Positions 36,301 to 47,375 of a DNA stretch of 64,000 nucleotides are shown piece by piece. The translations under genes and the position numbers were made by a program. The notes under the pieces were generated by a model. The model did not search any database, was not told the DNA's origin, and was given only the letters and a program-made list of their open reading frames with translations. Source of the stretch: Gerris lacustris (taxonomy: Eukaryota > Arthropoda > Insecta > Hemiptera > Gerridae); NCBI GenBank assembly GCA_951217055.1, contig OX578276.1, positions 117,746,979 to 117,810,978 of the forward strand. Reading direction: 5' to 3'. Within the stretch, counting starts at the first letter, position 1, and each line of letters starts with the position of its first letter.

Positions 36301-39300
36301 AAACAGTCAATAATATTTAATTAATTTTAGATTTTTGGTCTTAATGTGATGCCAAACATGTTATACTGTCAGTACATTTTACTTAAGCTATAATTACTAT
36401 TTATTCTGTTTTTTATCTATTTTAGCAGGAGATGTTGGTGCCACCAAAGTCAATGGACAGGTTAGTAATAAAGCCAAAGCCTCTCCTAAAGAACTTGGGT
36501 TACCAAAGAAAGGAGTCAGCTGGAAAAAGAAAATAAAAGTAAAAAATGGAGCTAAACCCGCACCTTTATCTGAGGTATTTATTTTTTAAATTACCATTAT
36601 GTGGATCGTTATATTTATTTTAAAACATTATATTTATAATATTATTTACTTTATCAGGTTCTTGGCAAATATAGTGAGGTTGAAATAGGTGAAGCTTTTA
36701 AAAATAAGATTGCGGATCTTCCTCTCTGGCAATGCCTCCTTCTCAAGGTAATCTACGATTTAAAGACAATAGTTTATTCTATTTGTTTATGAATGCATTC
36801 TAAAACAATTTTTTATTTATTTTAAGACTGTGTTTTAGTTGTCTTGAGACGGTGGATTGTCACATCTATTCTTGTTTCAGGTGTCATCATCTCCAGATAA
36901 GGATAAAGTAAGGTTACTCTGTGATGAACTTACTTCTTTTGCTAAATCTGTAGCTGCAGCAGCTGATAATTTCCTTAAACCCATATCTCCAGATACAGCT
37001 GATTCTAGCATCATGGTAAAAAGGCTTTACTAGTCTGAAAACACTTAAATAGATCTTTGCTTTATTTTGTTGGTTAATACATATGTTTTTGTTTTCAGCT
37101 GAAAAGTGAAACTTTATGTGCTCTCTTCAATAAAAGTATGGGCGTCTATAGCTCTGATAGTGATGCCCTAATGAAATTTTACGGGGACAAGAGAAAACGA
37201 GAAGATGAAAACAATGCTCAAGTCTATAAAAAATCTAAATGTGAATTTAATCTCAGGAGGGAATCTTCACCACTGCAGACTAATGGAAAGGACGAGGAAT
37301 CTTTACCATTACATCCTAATGTAAAAGATGAGGAATCTCATGAGGAGATGCTTCCCATTAACAATGTGAAAGAAGTGAAGGCATCCCTAGATCTGGATCT
37401 AAGTGAGAGTGTTGACGAGTTAGTAAATCAGAGGTTAGCTAGCCTCCAAGGGGAGCTGGTCCCAAGCCTAGGAAAATCCTTAGGAGATGACCTCCTCTCT
37501 AACTTACTCTCAAGATCAGAAATTAAAAAAAATGATAAAGGAGAACCTACCATCATGAAAACTAAAGAAAACATTAGTCTGGACAAGAAAGGAGGAAAGA
37601 GTCCTCCAAAATTTGAAAATAAGAATACCCTGTGTGAATTGAAAGGTTCGATAGATCTGGATCTGGGTGAGAGTGTAGATGAGTTAGTCAACCAGAGGTT
37701 GGCTAGCCTTACTGATGAGATTGTTCCGAGTCTTCCTAGTCGAGCTTTGGGAGATGATGTTTTAGTGGGCCTTCTCTCTGACACTTCTAGTTCACTTTTC
37801 TCTCACATAGAAAAAGCTAATACTAGCACTACTTCCACAGGTCTACTATCAGGTACTGCTCATACAACCCCTGGCATATTTTCATCTCTTGAAAAAGATA
37901 TATCTGTGTCTTCCTCAAGATGTATACTTAATGAAAATCAGTCAGTTTCTGGGGGTGGATTATTTTCTTCAATTGACAAACAAGTTTCTCCTTTATTAAC
38001 TGATACAACTCAGAGTTCTTCCGACCTCTTCTCTACATTAGAGAAACGTGTCACCCCATCTGACAGTCTTCTTGGAGACCAATCTTCCTCTTCGTTATTT
38101 GCATCTCTTGACAAGAGTTTCTCCTCTACTTCAGGCAGTAATCTCTTGATGGATGCTCAGAGTTCCAGTGGTCTGTTTCCTACTTTAGACAAGTGTGTTT
38201 CCACACCAGATAATACCACTGTTTTTCCTTCTTTACAGAAGCAAGTGCCTTCTCCTTCTCCTAGTCTTTTAAGTTCATCTAGTTTATTCTCCTCTTTAGA
38301 TTCCCCTACCACTACAAGTTCTAAACGTGTTACATCCACTTCCTCCAGAAGTCTTTTGAGAACTTCTCAGAACTCTGGGATGCAACCACCAGTAGAAAAG
38401 AGTTCTTCATCAAGAAGTCTGCTGAATGACTCTGTTAGAAGTTCAGTGAATCTCTACCCTTCACTTGAGAAACACGTTTCTTCTACTACATCATCAAGGA
38501 ACATTGCAAATAGTGTATCAACTGTTAGTTCTACATCAGACTTATTTCCTTCTCTAAGGCGGGCATCTGCTTCTACAGAAGATCTCCTCAAATCATTAGA
38601 AAATCTATCTGCAGAAATTCCTGCACCATCCTCTGCTCCACTTCAAGACTTCTCCCTATTCTCCCAACATTTTTCTAGAGGTCAGTACACATATTTTAAA
38701 ATTTATATTTAAGTAATTAGTATGCTAAAATTTTAACCAGTTAAAGATTTGTTATCTAAGTATATGAAATTTAAACTTGGTCTGTACATTGACCAGAATT
38801 AGAAAATCGTTTGATATTTTTTCCTGTCTGTCTGTCGCCACCTTTGCGTCTTTTTAGGGGCAAAACTGGCTGAACAAAATCCATAAATTTTTATGCAGAG
38901 GTTGTACATCCTGTAGGCTTGATTTCATAAAAAAATATTTACCATCCAACATATACAAGCTCTTTTCTTGACAATGTCTTACATTTATAGAACTAGAATC
39001 ATCCCTACTTCCTAGAATAATTATATTTAGTTATTATAATATCTTCTAGTAGTTGTTTCCTAAAGTGGGATTAATCCCACTGAATGAGTAATTATTTCAT
39101 AATCATTGTTCAAATTTAATTCCAAATAATTGGCTGTGCATGACGTCTCACATAAAAAGGGTTTCATTGGCATTTTGAACATGAAATTAGTTAGAATAAG
39201 GGGGGGGGGGGGGGGGGAGGCACGCAAAATGTTGATGCTTTTTGACAAAATGGCGTGGAAAATTAACCAATTTACACAAGATATATATTTTTGTAATCTA

Positions 39301-40550
39301 CTCTTTAATACCTTTAATTTGATACCCCACTTAAAGTTATGTTTTTTCCCTTAACATAAATTATCCACCAGTTTGGATTCAACAAAATATGATTCTTGCC
39401 TGTCTGTTTGTGTAACGTTTACGAGTTCGACGATAACTTGAGTAAAAGTTGAACGATTTGGTTGAAGTTTGTTATTCGTGTTCCTTTCACTACGCTCAGA
39501 CTAAGTTCGTTGGACGGCGTGATCCGTCCAAGAGTTCGCCCGCTTAGCTCACGTAAACGATAGGTTCAACTGTAAAATAGGAAGATATATAGATAAAATA
39601 GGAAGATAGATAGATAAAATATGAAGATAGATGGATTTAGTTTCATCACTGATGAAACTACATTTTTTTTTTTAAATAACATTTTTTAGTAAAACCAACA
39701 GCGACAATGAACGAATAAGATGCTATGAATGAATAAGCGCTATGAATGAATAAGATCGTTAAAACTATTAAAGCGGACCTAAAAATTTAAAATAGAGAAA
39801 ACAACGTTTTCACCAATATCTGACGTCCTAACCTATCAATTTTAATAAAACTTCTCTTGACTCATCTAATGTTCTATTGAAACATGTATGTGAAATGTCA
39901 ACCGGATACAAGCAGAAGGTTTTGTGTGGTGAAGTGATACATTTTATAATAGTTTAAATGAAGTAGGCCGGGGGGCATGAGGGTTAAGGAATAGTCCTGT
40001 TCCCTCACTATACGGCTCTTTATTACAACCATCCTCTTTAACTCTCAACTCATCATGATTAACTATTTTTCTTAATATTCAATATTTATTTATTAGCTCG
40101 CTTCAATGAAAGAGCCACACGATGCCAAGTATATTTTAGTATTCTACTATTCAATACTTTTCATTTGATACCCCTCTCAAAATTAAAAAAAAAAAAAATA
40201 AAATAATCGCCTGACATGAATTATCCGCTATTATGAATTTGAACAGCTGATCATTTTGGGTCAAAACGATCTTTAATACTGCAAATTTTCATGTTTTTAT
40301 CTCTTGTGATTTAAAAGTTATGGAAACCGTACAGAATGACAGACAGACATCTGTCAGGAACAAAACTATAAGGATTTTGTTTTTGGTTTTACCAACGAAA
40401 CATTAAAAATTAGCATTATTGTAGTGTCAGAACTTATCTTACCTCTCCTTCATTAGCTGAAATTAAGAAAACTTAGGGATTGATAAATCATTCATATCTT
40501 TAAATTTAAAAATCCCTTAATTTGTTTCAGAATCTAAAACTGCTATATGA
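26260..40550 (+). CDS. Ten-exon host gene, possible ZNF839/DUF4764-like nuclear protein
   Basis: Ten exons joined at GT-AG sites with matching phases give 1206 codons plus TGA: 26260-27395, 31504-31626, 31744-31866, 33695-33829, 36150-36277, 36426-36574, 36658-36747, 36881-37015, 37099-38680, 40531-40550. The start context is TTGAAATGG. The N-terminus (exon 1) is acidic/hydrophobic and low in complexity, like an activation region. Exons 2-5 hold the conserved core: LTPTQLQQIAAYLEKNR, TNTKIICRVVYPEDF and RSGRLSRPPKHI. Exon 9 has two copies of a DLDL-ESVDELVNQRLASL module and a serine-rich array of LF-SL-K repeats. From memory the core resembles the DUF4764 region of vertebrate ZNF839, but no C2H2 finger is present, so the name is tentative. 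The RPPKH block and basic tracts suggest a nuclear protein. Confidence 0.85.
27465..27907 (+). mobile_element. MITE of repeat family C (copy 1)
   Basis: Terminal inverted repeats AATATTTTAGTTTACCGAC (27465) and GTCGGTAAACTAAAATATT (to 27907). The left part shares TATCTACGATTGATAC and GATGCGTAGAAAG...CATTGCGCATGCGC with 31957, 52387 and 60243. The right part shares GGTACGCAACTCGTGCGAAA with 52834. It looks like an internally deleted form of the element at 52385-52980. Confidence 0.75.
29119..29606. mobile_element. Tc1/mariner-type MITE with TA duplication
   Basis: CAGTACCATTCACGAAAGAA (29119) and TTCTTTCGTAAATGGTACTG (to 29606) are inverted repeats that extend with GTTGACAGC...GCTGTCAAC to about 45 bp. 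TA flanks both ends (29117-29118 and 29607-29608). No ORF is present. Confidence 0.8.
29960..30940 (-). pseudogene. piggyBac-like transposase, N-terminal remnant
   Basis: On the minus strand MSKKYHLDIINILQDSDYE (about 30930) is followed, after a frameshift, by the acidic EGNSDSEDRVSFNSD. A LIEYFRLLTKKIM block with an ESNKM-like continuation (about 30285-30200) and MSRDRFLLIL (30036-30007) match, in order, the start, the helical mid-region and the conserved M-S-R-RF-L-LR motif of piggyBac transposases. Multiple stops and frameshifts; the DDE core is not recovered. Confidence 0.6.
31504..31626 (+). CDS. Host gene exon 2
   Basis: Acceptor TTTTCAG, donor GAG|GTATAA. Encodes ILAGGVLSSNHGRLSNRIE and a Ser/Thr/Ala linker. 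Confidence 0.85.
31744..31866 (+). CDS. Host gene exon 3
   Basis: Acceptor AATTTAG, donor CAG|GTAATT. Encodes LTPTQLQQIAAYLEKNRNDQ and FYDTETNTKIIC, the first half of the conserved core. Confidence 0.85.
31957..32330 (+). repeat. Intron 3: repeat family C copy 2 and shared hAT2 motif
   Basis: 31957-32170 repeats TATCTACGATTGATACTAAA and the region before the start codon of the copy at 52385. It is followed at 32248-32285 by a stretch nearly identical to the inside of hAT2 (GTGGCACATAGCTTCCTCGC). Confidence 0.7.
32331..33694 (+). other. Intron 3 remainder
   Basis: 32440-32840 carries an arthropod-type dispersed repeat with GACAGATCGACAGACAGACAC and a terminal CTTCGGTAAGCTCGGAAGC. 32841-33694 is AT-rich; a minus-strand frame at 33110-33313 has no recognisable features. 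The acceptor is TTTTTTTTAG. Confidence 0.5.
33695..33829 (+). CDS. Host gene exon 4
   Basis: Encodes VVYPEDFENGKNLKKTKTPT and then TLLSFSRT. Donor ACTAG|GTAATG. The VVYPEDF block completes the conserved core begun in exon 3. Confidence 0.85.
33830..36149 (+). other. Intron 4
   Basis: 34500-34555 is a tail fragment of the tRNA-like repeat (ACTACCAAAAACTTAAAAATG). On the minus strand 34632-34790 an open stretch encodes NDEDVPTLLQDLSSGTPTIR and RGRRFRKPLGTV before a stop; its origin is unknown. 34791-35711 is palindrome P4. The rest is AT-rich. Confidence 0.6.
34791..35711. repeat. Palindromic element P4 rich in AGGTCA
   Basis: CAGGGTGGCACAAAAG (34791) and CTTTTGTGCCACCCTG (to 35711) are the ends. 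The arms 34791-35150 and 35330-35711 are reverse complements. The loop holds a pure G run (35299-35317). The arms contain many TGACCTT/AAGGTCA hexamer-type sites. Confidence 0.9.
36150..36277 (+). CDS. Host gene exon 5
   Basis: Encodes SGRLSRPPKHITVGQPAPSP and an acidic end (TDNSDILESGY). Donor TATG|GTAAGT. The GRLSRPPKH block looks like a short basic, AT-hook-like or nuclear-localisation element. Confidence 0.85.
36426..36574 (+). CDS. Host gene exon 6, tandem NAGNAG acceptor
   Basis: The acceptor reads TTTTAGCAG. Use of TAG starts the exon at 36426 (codon GCA added); use of CAG starts it at 36429 and drops one Ala. Both keep the frame. Encodes KGVSWKKKIKVKNGAKPAPL, a basic stretch. Confidence 0.85.
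36658..36747 (+). CDS. Host gene exon 7
   Basis: Thirty codons, phase 0 at both ends: VLGKYSEVEIGEAFKNKIAD then LPLWQCLLLK. Acceptor TTATCAG, donor AAG|GTAATC. Confidence 0.85.
36881..37015 (+). CDS. Host gene exon 8
   Basis: Forty-five codons, phase 0: DKDKVRLLCDELTSFAKSVA then AAADNFLKPISPDTADSSIM. Predicted helical, acidic. Acceptor TGTTTCAG, donor ATG|GTAAAA. Confidence 0.85.
37099..38680 (+). CDS. Host gene exon 9, repeat-rich
   Basis: Acceptor GTTTTCAG, donor AGAG|GTCAGT. After a basic start (GDKRKREDENN) come two copies of a module of about 44 residues: DLDLSESVDELVNQRLASL with VPSL-LGDDLLSNLLS (37390-37510) and DLDLGESVDELVNQRLASL with VPSL-LGDDVLVGLLS (37658-37785). Then follows a Ser/Thr-rich array with about eight degenerate repeats of LF-SL-K (LFSSIDKQVS, LFSTLEKRVT, LFASLDKSFS, LFPTLDKCVS and others). 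An antisense open frame at 37428-37784 is a shadow. Confidence 0.9.
38681..40530 (+). other. Intron 9
   Basis: Holds dispersed repeat G (38775-38955), a G run (39200-39217), an inverted copy of element F (39395-40130, with GCTCGCTTCAATGAAAGAGC at its end) and a CTGTACGGTTTCC-type repeat with GACAGACAGAC near 40345. The acceptor at 40530 is TTTGTTTCAG. Confidence 0.7.
40531..40550 (+). CDS. Host gene exon 10, last codons
   Basis: With phase-1 joining, the exon adds ESKTAI and a TGA at 40548-40550. A longer plus-strand frame here (40522-40722) is out of phase with the gene and not used. Confidence 0.7.
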
Positions 40551-42040
40551 CAGCAGCTATGAAACTCGCTTGATGCTGTTTAAAGGAACCTGGTGCTCAG
40601 TTTTGATAATACCCTTGACTGAAACTTGTTATTTAGCAATGTTTCATTCTGAGCCGCTACTCACCTCCAACCAAGGGAAGGGAACCATAAGGAATCCTTT
40701 CCTTCTTTCTTATTTACTGTGATAGTACCTGATTAGATTTTAGTTTGTATGATTTTCCCTATTTTTTTTTCTACTTGTGTAAAGATATTTTTATTTATTT
40801 ATTGTATTTTTATTTTTTTTATTTTTTTTTTTTTGGCATTTAAAAAATTATAATATTTTTTAGGCTAATTTTTTCAATGCCTACTTAGTTTATACCTGAT
40901 ACTCTTAAAAAAAATTGATTAATTGTCATAAATCAATATTGTTTATATATGTGATATATTATAATAATTATAGTTGTAGTTTTTCCTTGAATTCAAGGGT
41001 AAATTTTTTCGGTGTAGTTTAGTGTGTGCTGTAAATTTATACAGTTATTGGGCATGTAAATTTTAGTTTTCTAATTAAAACATACTAGAGCCCAGACTAG
41101 GCTCTCACATATATTATTAAGGCTGAAACATCAGAATGTGCAACTTTCTCTAACACCCCTCTTTTTAACTTTTACGTATAATAAAGAGGAACTCTATTTG
41201 TCAGGTGTCCCCCCCCCCTCCCTCGAGTTATACAGGTACAAATGAGTTATTAACAATCATTCCTTCTTGTCAATTTAATATTTGAGTTATCTATGTATCA
41301 TAGTCATTTATTTTAAATTTATAATAACGTGCTGAAAACCTTGTATAATTAAAACAACGTTAATAACATTTTAAGTTTTTAAAATGTAGGTGCGGGAATC
41401 TTGAGAAAAATTAGTTTTTTGTTGTCTATTTGTTTTGATGACATTTTTTTAAATTTCATTGCATTTGGGAAGTGACATAAGCGTGAGGACCAAATTTAGA
41501 AGAAGGTAATGGTTACCTTTATATTGAAAATAAATAAATCTTACTGTATAGTATTGCCTCACTATTTTCCTGCTGTTGCAATAAATTAATTCTTAATGGT
41601 TTGAAATTTCTTATTTGAGATGTTTTATGATTAATATATAATATTATGATTAATATTAATATTATGATGCAAATAAAGGGTTGAGTGTCATCTAATATGA
41701 ATGAGGTACATATGTATGGAATGTTCACAGGTTTAGTTAATTCATTTTTTATTTGTGGAACCAATAAAATTATTTTTATTTAACACACATTTATTTATAA
41801 ATAATGAACAAATTTGTATAAAAATTAAATTAACTTGGGAAATATTTTTTTTATTATAGATGTTGATGGTTTCCTTTATTTACTTCTGGTCAATATCTAA
41901 TTTATACATTTTAAATTACAAAATTATACACTTTATGGATACAGTAAGTAAATAACTCGGTAATGAAATAATATTAATAATGAAATAATTATTAATATAA
42001 GAAATAATTAGGTGAACATTTGTTATAATTAACAAAACAT
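40551..42040 (+). other. Probable 3' UTR and AT-rich flank
   Basis: Highly AT-rich. AATAAA-type hexamers are frequent (for example CCAATAAAATT at 41761), so the true polyadenylation site cannot be chosen by eye. A C-run lies at 41212-41219. No ORF of note. Confidence 0.4.
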
Positions 42041-42400
42041 GTTTTCCACTTTGTTGCTTTTATCCACCTAAATGGATTGTTATGTCTGGCATTATTACGC
42101 TTAAGCACAAAATTGTCACGACTTTAGGTGCAAATGGTTTTATGTGTTGTCCTAGGATATCTGTTACATACCTGTGAATGGTCTGGGCTCCTGCAGTTAC
42201 AATATCCAACTTAGTTAGCTATCAAAGAAGTGAGCCTCCACCAAAACTTTTGGGTGTACTATTCTGCATTGTGCATATTGCTCTCAAGGGCTCCGTCCCA
42301 CCTTAATCTAACCATTTGAACACATCAGCCAAACTCTAGATTCATCTGAACAAGAGAACATAAACTGGTCTCTTAGCCAGTTAATGTTTATTAATTTGAG
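42041..42400 (-). pseudogene. Tc1-like transposase remnant
   Basis: The minus strand reads INWLRDQFMFSCSDESRVWL (42390-42325), then, with a frame change, DILGQHIKPFAP (about 42150) and NFVLKRNNARHNNPFRWIKA (about 42115-42055). These follow the Tc1 order: W-V-FSDESRF, Y-DILEPHVVPF, F-QDNARPH. The first catalytic Asp (SDES) is present; the second is Asn (RNNAR instead of QDNAR). Stops and shifts break the frame. Confidence 0.75.
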
Positions 42401-42500
42401 TAAATGGTAATAAAAGTAGCTGAATGCGTCTAATAATCATCTCTTTTCTATTAACATATAAATTCTCACCTTGATTATAAATAATAATCCAGCAATATGG

Positions 42501-42537
<37 letters not shown>

Positions 42538-45500
42538 CAGCTGATTAACTGTTATCTTTTTTTGTTAATCTTAGATTGAAGTATCTTTACTCTAAACTTT
42601 AGGTCAATTAACAGTGATGTAGATGCTCAAAAGGTTTTAAGTATAAAGTAAACTATTATTTGTTGCGCTATAATGATTTGACTGTACCCCATGTTATTTT
42701 TTTTCTCTATATTCTTTATAAATATCTGAGTGTTGAGTTGGATCCTTATAGGGTAATAAAAGTAACTCTCATTTATGTGACAATATTTTGGCAAAACCAG
42801 GCAATTTTCGACCTAGAAAATACATAATTTATTTAGAAGAGCGTCAAAACATTTTACCTACGAAAGTTTAATTAAATCTAATAAATTTTATATATTCTAG
42901 GTTGAAAATTCATAATTTATTTAGAAGAGCGTCAAAAATTTTGCCTACAAAAGTTGAATTAACTGATATTGACCAAAATGTATCAGTTAAGTAAACTTTT
43001 GTAAGAAACATTTAATGAGGTTTTTTTTAAATAAAATATATATTTTCTAGGCTTGAAAATGGCTGTTTAGGCCAATACGTTGCCACACTTTCATTTTAAT
43101 GAGAGTTTTGTGTTTTCAGGTAATAGTAACATATAAAAGTTTTTGGTTTTCTTATTTTTATCAATTTTTATTGTGCATTAACCCTTAAAAGGGTAATTTT
43201 TGCTTTCATTGCCATTTATGTTGGTCCTTTAGTAGTTGGATTAAGCCTATCCAACATATATATGTTCATTGATGGTTGCAGGATATTTGATTATTTTTAT
43301 TCTCATTCCATTATTTGCTCTGATTCAATCAAAAGGGTGCCTCAGCAGGTAGAATAACTAAGCTTTCACATGATTATATTACATAATAGGAAATTAGTTC
43401 CTAGACATCTGGCTTACTCTGGGACATAAATTACCTAGCCGTCTTCTAAGGAGAAAAGTATTGGTATCCGCTGAATAGGAAGACATACAACTAGACTACA
43501 ACTTGCTATTAAATAAAACTAAAGGTCAGAGTTATATCATGGTGCTGGGACCTCTTCACCCAGTTCCCCTTTTTCATTTTTAGGATCAGATTAAAATATA
43601 TTTGAAGGTAGGACATATCTCCACTTCAGCTGAGTTTATTAGGATAAAGCTTCTCCAATTTTATAGATTGAAGAACTGTTCCACTAGTCAGAATCTTTTC
43701 TTGTGTCTATTTTTTTTCTTAGTTTATTCATTTCATTTATTTGGATTTCAATAATCCCTTGCACTAAAATCAAAAAAATACTCAATGTTCTACAGCTGGA
43801 CTAAAGTTATTACTTCTCAAACCCTAAAGCATTTTTACTTTTAAAATCTTGCCTTTCAACAAAAATCTATTAAGGAGGTAACAATGAAAAAAACAACATA
43901 TTATTTTGATCTCATAATTTTCTTATTCTATTAACCTGATGTAAATTGCTGTGAACTATTTTTATTTCTAAAATAGTACATTCTATTTTTTTTTTTTTTG
44001 TTGCATTGTACATATGATTGTTAGGAAATAAAATAATTCCAAAAAATGGAAAATAAATTTTCTTTAATATTTTTGAACTTTATTTTTAATATTTGTTTTA
44101 TTTTTATTTATTTATTTATTTAATTTTTTTTTGTTAAATTTAATAATATTCAAATAAAAAAGTATTCTGTTGTTAAATCACTTCTTTTTATTCGCTCCCA
44201 GTTTCTTAATTATAATATATTTATTCTTGCCACCAATATTTTTTTTTTTGAAATACTTTAGTAGTAATTTTCATTACTTTTTTTTTAAGAATGTGTTATA
44301 CATAGTATCGTTATAAGTCTGTTGACTGTGTTTTAGTCAATCTCTTTCATATAAATACATTTTTTAATGTTTATGTATTAAAAATATCTATATATATTTA
44401 TTGCTACTTGATGATTAAAAACCACTGTCTCTTTTTGGTGAAGACATACTTTTATGAAATTGACGTTAATTTTATTTACAATGTGTATTAAAGAAAAATT
44501 TTAAATTTTGATCATTTTTACTGTATTAAATAAATGTTATTAACAGCAAACACTCAAATGCACATTAATAAATTATTGAATAATAGGAAGTGAGAAGGAT
44601 GTGAGACATTGATTTTAAGATTTACCCCTGATTGTAATGCCAGTTGATTAAAGCGGGGTAAAAAAAAGCATATTACAGGAAAAATTGGACATTATATTTC
44701 TTAAAATCTAACCCTTTTTTTGCATTGTTAACACATTTCTCATTATGATCCCAAAAGTTACTTGTTACCGCACTTGCGGTATAAATTAATATTCTTGAAA
44801 TTAGTTATTGAACATTTGAGATTCAGTGGTTTCTATCTTTGTTGAGGCAAACGTTAGGCATTTAACCTTTTTTTAATTACTATGGGATTAATTGAACCAC
44901 TTAATCGAAACACTGGAACCTTATAGCCTTAACATTTTAGACTTTATCTTTGTAAATTAGAGGGGTAAAAATCTAATTATTCATATGATATTGAGATCGA
45001 TTAAATGACCATGTATAAATTGTGTGTGACTACAGCCACAAATATATATCTCTTTGAAATATGTAGATGAAAAGGAGCAATGTTAAAATTGGAAAATTTT
45101 AGAAATTAATCTTCAATTCCTAATTTCTAACTTAAATTGTTGAATTATCACACAATATTATATAAACTTGTTTGAATTGTTACGCACAGTATTTCATTAA
45201 TTTGAATTTTAAAGTGAAGTATGATTGATTCACTGTGATTAATAATTAAAACTTTATTTTAAAAATTATATCTATTTTTTAATAAGATTAATTTATTTTC
45301 ATTTTATCTGTGTAAGGCAAATACATTATTTTTTTGTTTTGTAAAAATTTCTATATTCAAACTGAAAAAGTACCTGATTAGATTATAAATGTATTGTGTA
45401 AATAAATAAAATAATATAATTAGATAAGAAAATCTAGTTGTATTTAAATACTGTTCAGGGTCTTAAACTTCTTAAACTTGTGTTATATTTAAATGTATTA

Positions 45501-46910
45501 CTATATTAATAAATATGTATCTGTAATTGTGAAGAAGTAATTGGAACGATTTAAAGTTCGATACATTTTTTTGTGAATATAAAGCTGATATTGATTGTTT
45601 TTTTAAGCCTTGTGCACATACTGCCTTCTTATGCCTTTAAAAAATAAGATTGATCCAATATTCCTATGTAGAGTATTGATTATATGTAAATATATTTTAA
45701 AATGTATCGTATCTAATAGATAAAATAAATAAAAAAAATTGAATTAAAGGTGCACTATAGATCAAAGCATGTGTATGTTTCTGTGATTTCTTTGTTTTCG
45801 TTTGTTTCCTATATAATGTTTTATGTAGTTTTTAGACAAAATTTTAGTATGAATTTGACTTATTTGTTTGCAATGATGTTTTTAATGTAATAATCATTAA
45901 TAATGTTATATCACTTAAAAGTATTCTAATATTCAATCTAATGTGTGCTATAAAAAAAATCTGAATATAAATATGTACTTCTAATGTGTAAATGAATAAA
46001 GAAAAATATAGTTTTTTAGTATAAATTTGGCATTTAAGACTAATTTATCATGTTACTATTCTGTGTTTTACTAGTAGCTGCTGGTGCTGCTCTCTCTGAG
46101 TAATTGATTGTACTTGATGTTGATTCCTAGCAACATTAATTATAGAGAGAATAGGGATCCTTGTAATATTTAATGTGGAAAAAAGACAAAGAAAAATCAC
46201 ATTGGCCATCTTATTTCAAATTGGATCTACCCTCTTTATATCTGTATTATATTCTTCCATTAAAATAGTTGCAAGAAAATATTTTGTACTACTTACTAAA
46301 TAAATAATCATGTTACCTTGTGCATTATATTTATTAGATTACAATACTAATTTTAATCTTAATTAAATTAAAAATAATTAAATATATATATATATATGAA
46401 TAATATTTAATGCACTTATTAAATAGAAATGTGTGTGGTAGATATCTTATTTTAGAGTATGTGTAGGAGGCTTTATAATAAAAATTAATTAAATGAAAGA
46501 AATGTGCTATTTCAAGTAATAAAAAACAAACTCAGATATTTTATCTGCTAGTCACATGTAATATTTGTATTTTAATTCATGAAACCCATCCTCCAATGTG
46601 TGTATATACGATGTATTTAATTGTTTTATTGAATCATTTTTGTTTGATTTTTTTTTAAATAAAAATAACACTGAGGTAAGCATGGATATCTTGTTGAAGC
46701 TTACCTTTATTTCTTCTCCTTTTCAATAAATACGTCACCTTTTTTCAAATCGTGTGTTGCTACATTTTAAATCAATTTTAAATATGTATCTGAGAACATC
46801 TTGTTTTGTAATAACCTAATATTTTAGCAGGGAGGGATCTCTGATGAGGTGCTGACAATTTAATTAAAATTTAGTTGGTTCCTTTCTTAGTTTTATTATG
46901 CTCATCGTTT
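42401..46910. other. Long AT-rich intergenic region
   Basis: No gene, RNA or clear element recognised. Contains a T run (42509-42532), a tandem duplication of about 85 bp (42815-42970), many ATTTA/AATAAA strings and a TATATA run near 46386. The 3' UTR of the upstream gene may extend into it. Confidence 0.4.
42815..42970. repeat. Tandem duplication, unit about 85 bp
   Basis: ATAATTTATTTAGAAGAGCG occurs at about 42826 and 42911, each followed by TCAAAA...TTTT-CCTAC-AAAGTT. Confidence 0.75.
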
Positions 46911-47180
46911 TGGTCTAATTAGAGGGGTAGCGCAGTCTGGAAACTGCAAATTAAAACTTTTTTTGCCCCCCCCCCCCCTCTTTATTTTTTTGAACAAATC
47001 AGCAAAAATAACATTCTTTGTCAAAAAAACAAAGAAACGTTTAATATTTTATAAGAATAAAATGTACAAACTCAGATATTTTATCTGATGCAGGAACGTA
47101 TCCATGCTTTTCATCGCCTGGGGCAAGTAGGTATTCTGTTTGAAATTGAAAAATGAATTTTAGCTCCAAATTTGCGGACG
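46911..47180. repeat. Possible small element with GGGGTAGCG ends
   Basis: GAGGGGTAGCGCAG (46921) and GGACGCTACCCCTC (about 47176) are inverted. The segment AATGAATTTTAGCTCCAAATT at 47153 recurs at 12452 and 52346. The nature is not determined. Confidence 0.35.
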
Positions 47181-47334
47181 CTACCCCTCAAAAACTCTGA
47201 AAAAAATTTTTTTCTCGAAAACGGTTTCGTTGATTTTGATTAAAAAATTCTAAAAGTTAGCCCATTTAAATACGAACGAAAAAAAGCCGTTTTCCCGGGA
47301 AAAATCTAGTTCCTGAAAAAAAGGTTAAAACGCG

Positions 47335-47375
47335 TACGGAGAGAGTCCGGGTTCGATTCCCCATCCAGGAGAAGT
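47335..47375 (+). repeat. tRNA 3'-half-like fragment
   Basis: AGAGTCCGGGTTCGATTCCC followed by CATCCAGGAG resembles a T-arm and acceptor strand with B-box. The 5' half is absent, so this is a SINE or tRNA fragment, not a gene. Confidence 0.4.

Noticed and set aside
37428..37784. Antisense 118-codon frame in exon 9
   Set aside because: It lies opposite a repeat-rich coding exon; codon periodicity belongs to the plus strand.
40522..40722. 66-codon frame as the last exon of the host gene
   Set aside because: The splice phase from exon 9 (phase 1 into 40531) reads ESKTAI and stops; the longer frame is out of phase.
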